Positions 31,886 through 32,814 of a DNA stretch of 32,814 nt are shown piece by piece. The stretch is from an uncultured Actinomycetes bacterium. GTDB taxonomy: Bacteria; Actinomycetota; Geothermincolia; Geothermincolales; RBG-13-55-18. Position 1 is the first letter of the stretch. Every line of letters begins with the position of its first letter. The notes beneath the pieces are model-generated. The model made no database searches. It was not told the DNA's origin and saw only the letters and a list, made by a program, of their open reading frames with translations. The translations under genes and the position numbers were made by a program. Location: positions 1 to 32,814 of the forward strand of contig CAKZMC010000152.1 in the NCBI GenBank assembly GCA_937128055.1, in the 5' to 3' direction.

Positions 31886-32350
31886 TCATGCCAGGGGCCG
31901 GAAATGCCTGATGTCGAGGATGTTCCCCTCGCGCTCGTCCTCCAGCACGGCCTCCACGCGCATGCCCACCTTCACCTTCTCCGGCTCGACGTCGCCGATG
32001 AAGTGGAGCAGGCAGGTGTCGGCGCCGTCCATGCGCACCAGGCCGTAGACGAAGGGAGCCTGGCGGGGGTGCAGCGCGGGCTCGCTGTAGCGCACCACCG
32101 TGTAGCTCTCCACCGTGCCGGTGCCCGGTAGCTCCACCCAGTCATGGGGTTCCCCGTAGCAGTGGATGCACTTGGCCTTGGGGGGGACGAATACCGCGCC
32201 ACAGGAGGGACAGCGGTTGGCCCAGATCTTGCCGTTATCGCGCAGCTCGCAGTAGAAACGGCTCAGGGTGCTGCCCACCGTCCAGGAGTAGGGGACGCTT
32301 ATCTTCCCCTCGTGTACCAGGACCTGCACGTCCTTTTTCCAGTCGCCCAT
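31886..32350 (-). CDS. DUF35 zinc-ribbon/OB-fold protein, first gene of the thiolase-like operon
   Basis: About 154 residues with the same layout as the last gene of the operon: helical N-terminus, zinc ribbon (CPSCG ... CIHCYGE) and an OB-fold (GTGTVESYTVVRYSEPALHPRQAPFVYGLVRMDGADTCLLHFI...). The two DUF35 proteins differ clearly, so each probably pairs with one thiolase-like subunit. The ATG at 32350 follows GGGAGGTGA; an in-frame ATG at 32407 would add 19 polar residues and lacks such a site. The gene order DUF35 - thiolase-like - thiolase-like - DUF35 is symmetric, and all gaps are 14 to 27 bases, so the four are almost surely one operon. Confidence 0.9.
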   Translation of the reverse strand: MGDWKKDVQVLVHEGKISVPYSWTVGSTLSRFYCELRDNGKIWANRCPSCGAVFVPPKAKCIHCYGEPHDWVELPGTGTVESYTVVRYSEPALHPRQAPFVYGLVRMDGADTCLLHFIGDVEPEKVKVGMRVEAVLEDEREGNILDIRHFRPLA

Positions 32351-32781
32351 ATCCTCACCTCCCTCACGCGTAACGGGCTGCCTTGATTGTTTCTCCGTTT
32401 CGGACATGCATCACCCCCTCCCATGGCCCGCGCCTCGCCATGCGGGCATCCACCCGGCTAACGGTTCGGTGCCGGGCGCTCCGCCGGGCCTCGCGGTCGC
32501 GTGGACTCCGTTCCCGCGCGAGGCGTCCTCCGTTTTCCCGTGAAAGCGGAAGCTCCATCCGTTACACGTGCGCGCAAGATTTACGTGAGAGCCGGAGCGC
32601 CCGCCATACTGCCTGCCGCGTGCCGGTGCCGCATGCCGGTAAGGGCCTTTCGCAATGTATTAAGCAAGCGTTAACATTCTAATACTTTTCGCCCCTGCCG
32701 TCACCCGTGAGAGGATAAGCCGCGGCGGGCAGCGCCTCGACGTCTCTCGGGGGAGGGCTTCGCGCACGAGGGAGCGCCGTA
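32351..32781. other. Intergenic region upstream of the DUF35/thiolase operon
   Basis: 430 bases. The only AT-rich island is at 32655-32690. Read on minus it holds TAATAC (32667-32662) as a possible -10 without a good -35, which would give a leader of about 300 bases. The rest is GC-rich; frames across it are Arg-rich and without start signals. Confidence 0.3.
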
Positions 32782-32814
32782 TATGAAAAGGGTAAGGCCT
32801 CTTCCATGTCTGAC
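32782..32814 (+). CDS. Possible start of a gene cut by the window end
   Basis: An ATG at 32782 opens a frame to the edge (MKRVRPLPCL...). GAGGGAG lies about 9 bases upstream, a plausible ribosome-binding site. Eleven codons are too few to judge, so this is only a lead. Confidence 0.2.

Overview
The window is GC-rich chromosomal DNA from a bacterium. GTG and TTG starts with strong Shine-Dalgarno sites occur beside ATG starts. The gene content (a WYL regulator, MeaB, YchF, DUF35/thiolase-like pairs, 2-hydroxyacyl-CoA dehydratase-type subunits, rubredoxin with FprA, FdhD and MobA) fits an anaerobic or microaerophilic, deep-branching actinobacterium-like organism that lives on acyl-CoA chemistry. 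That placement is inferred from gene content and style only; no rRNA or universal marker set is present.

Layout. 1-1443: tail of an IS256-type transposase, then a DUF4143 ATPase of lower GC behind an AT-rich, palindromic promoter (probably acquired DNA). 1564-3892 (minus): two paralogous HgdB/BcrB-family iron-sulfur subunits without their ATPase activator. 4220-5794 (plus): rubredoxin and an A-type flavoprotein, an oxygen/NO-reducing pair. 5831-7098 (minus): a pilin-like lipoprotein, a small helical protein and tRNA-Ala(CGC) with a terminator. 7394-8251 (plus): an exported metallophosphoesterase. 8353-11713 (minus): a DUF2225-like zinc protein, a TM2/Ig-like membrane protein and a WYL regulator. 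12200-17060 (minus): a signalling cluster of a large hybrid-sensor-domain histidine kinase, a response regulator with a degenerate GGDEF domain and a LytTR response regulator. 17197-19274: YchF (plus) and MeaB (minus). 19814-21761 (plus): DUF192, FdhD, MobA. 21968-23398 (minus): a GDT1-type cation exporter and an alpha/beta hydrolase. 24477-32350: an acyl-CoA metabolism block with an acyl-CoA ligase, a 3-hydroxyacyl-CoA dehydrogenase, an MBL hydrolase (plus) and a symmetric four-gene operon DUF35 - thiolase-like - thiolase-like - DUF35.

Non-coding content is substantial. Two inverted copies of a roughly 250-bp dispersed repeat lie about 9 kb apart (19343-19595 and 28700-28996). A roughly 615-bp element with 39-bp terminal inverted repeats (23829-24443) carries no recognisable transposase. 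A structured intergenic region at 12016-12132 includes a hairpin with a seven-cytosine loop on the minus strand. Several promoters can be read.

How the genes may work together: the ligase activates a carboxylic acid, the dehydrogenase oxidises the 3-hydroxyacyl-CoA, and the thiolase-like/DUF35 complex could make or break a C-C bond. The HgdB-like pair could perform a difficult reduction or dehydration of an acyl-CoA. The shared substrate is unknown. The strongest candidates for unusual biology are the thiolase-like pair that lacks the usual nucleophilic cysteine, the activator-less HgdB pair, the kinase with two different output regulators, and the two repeat families.
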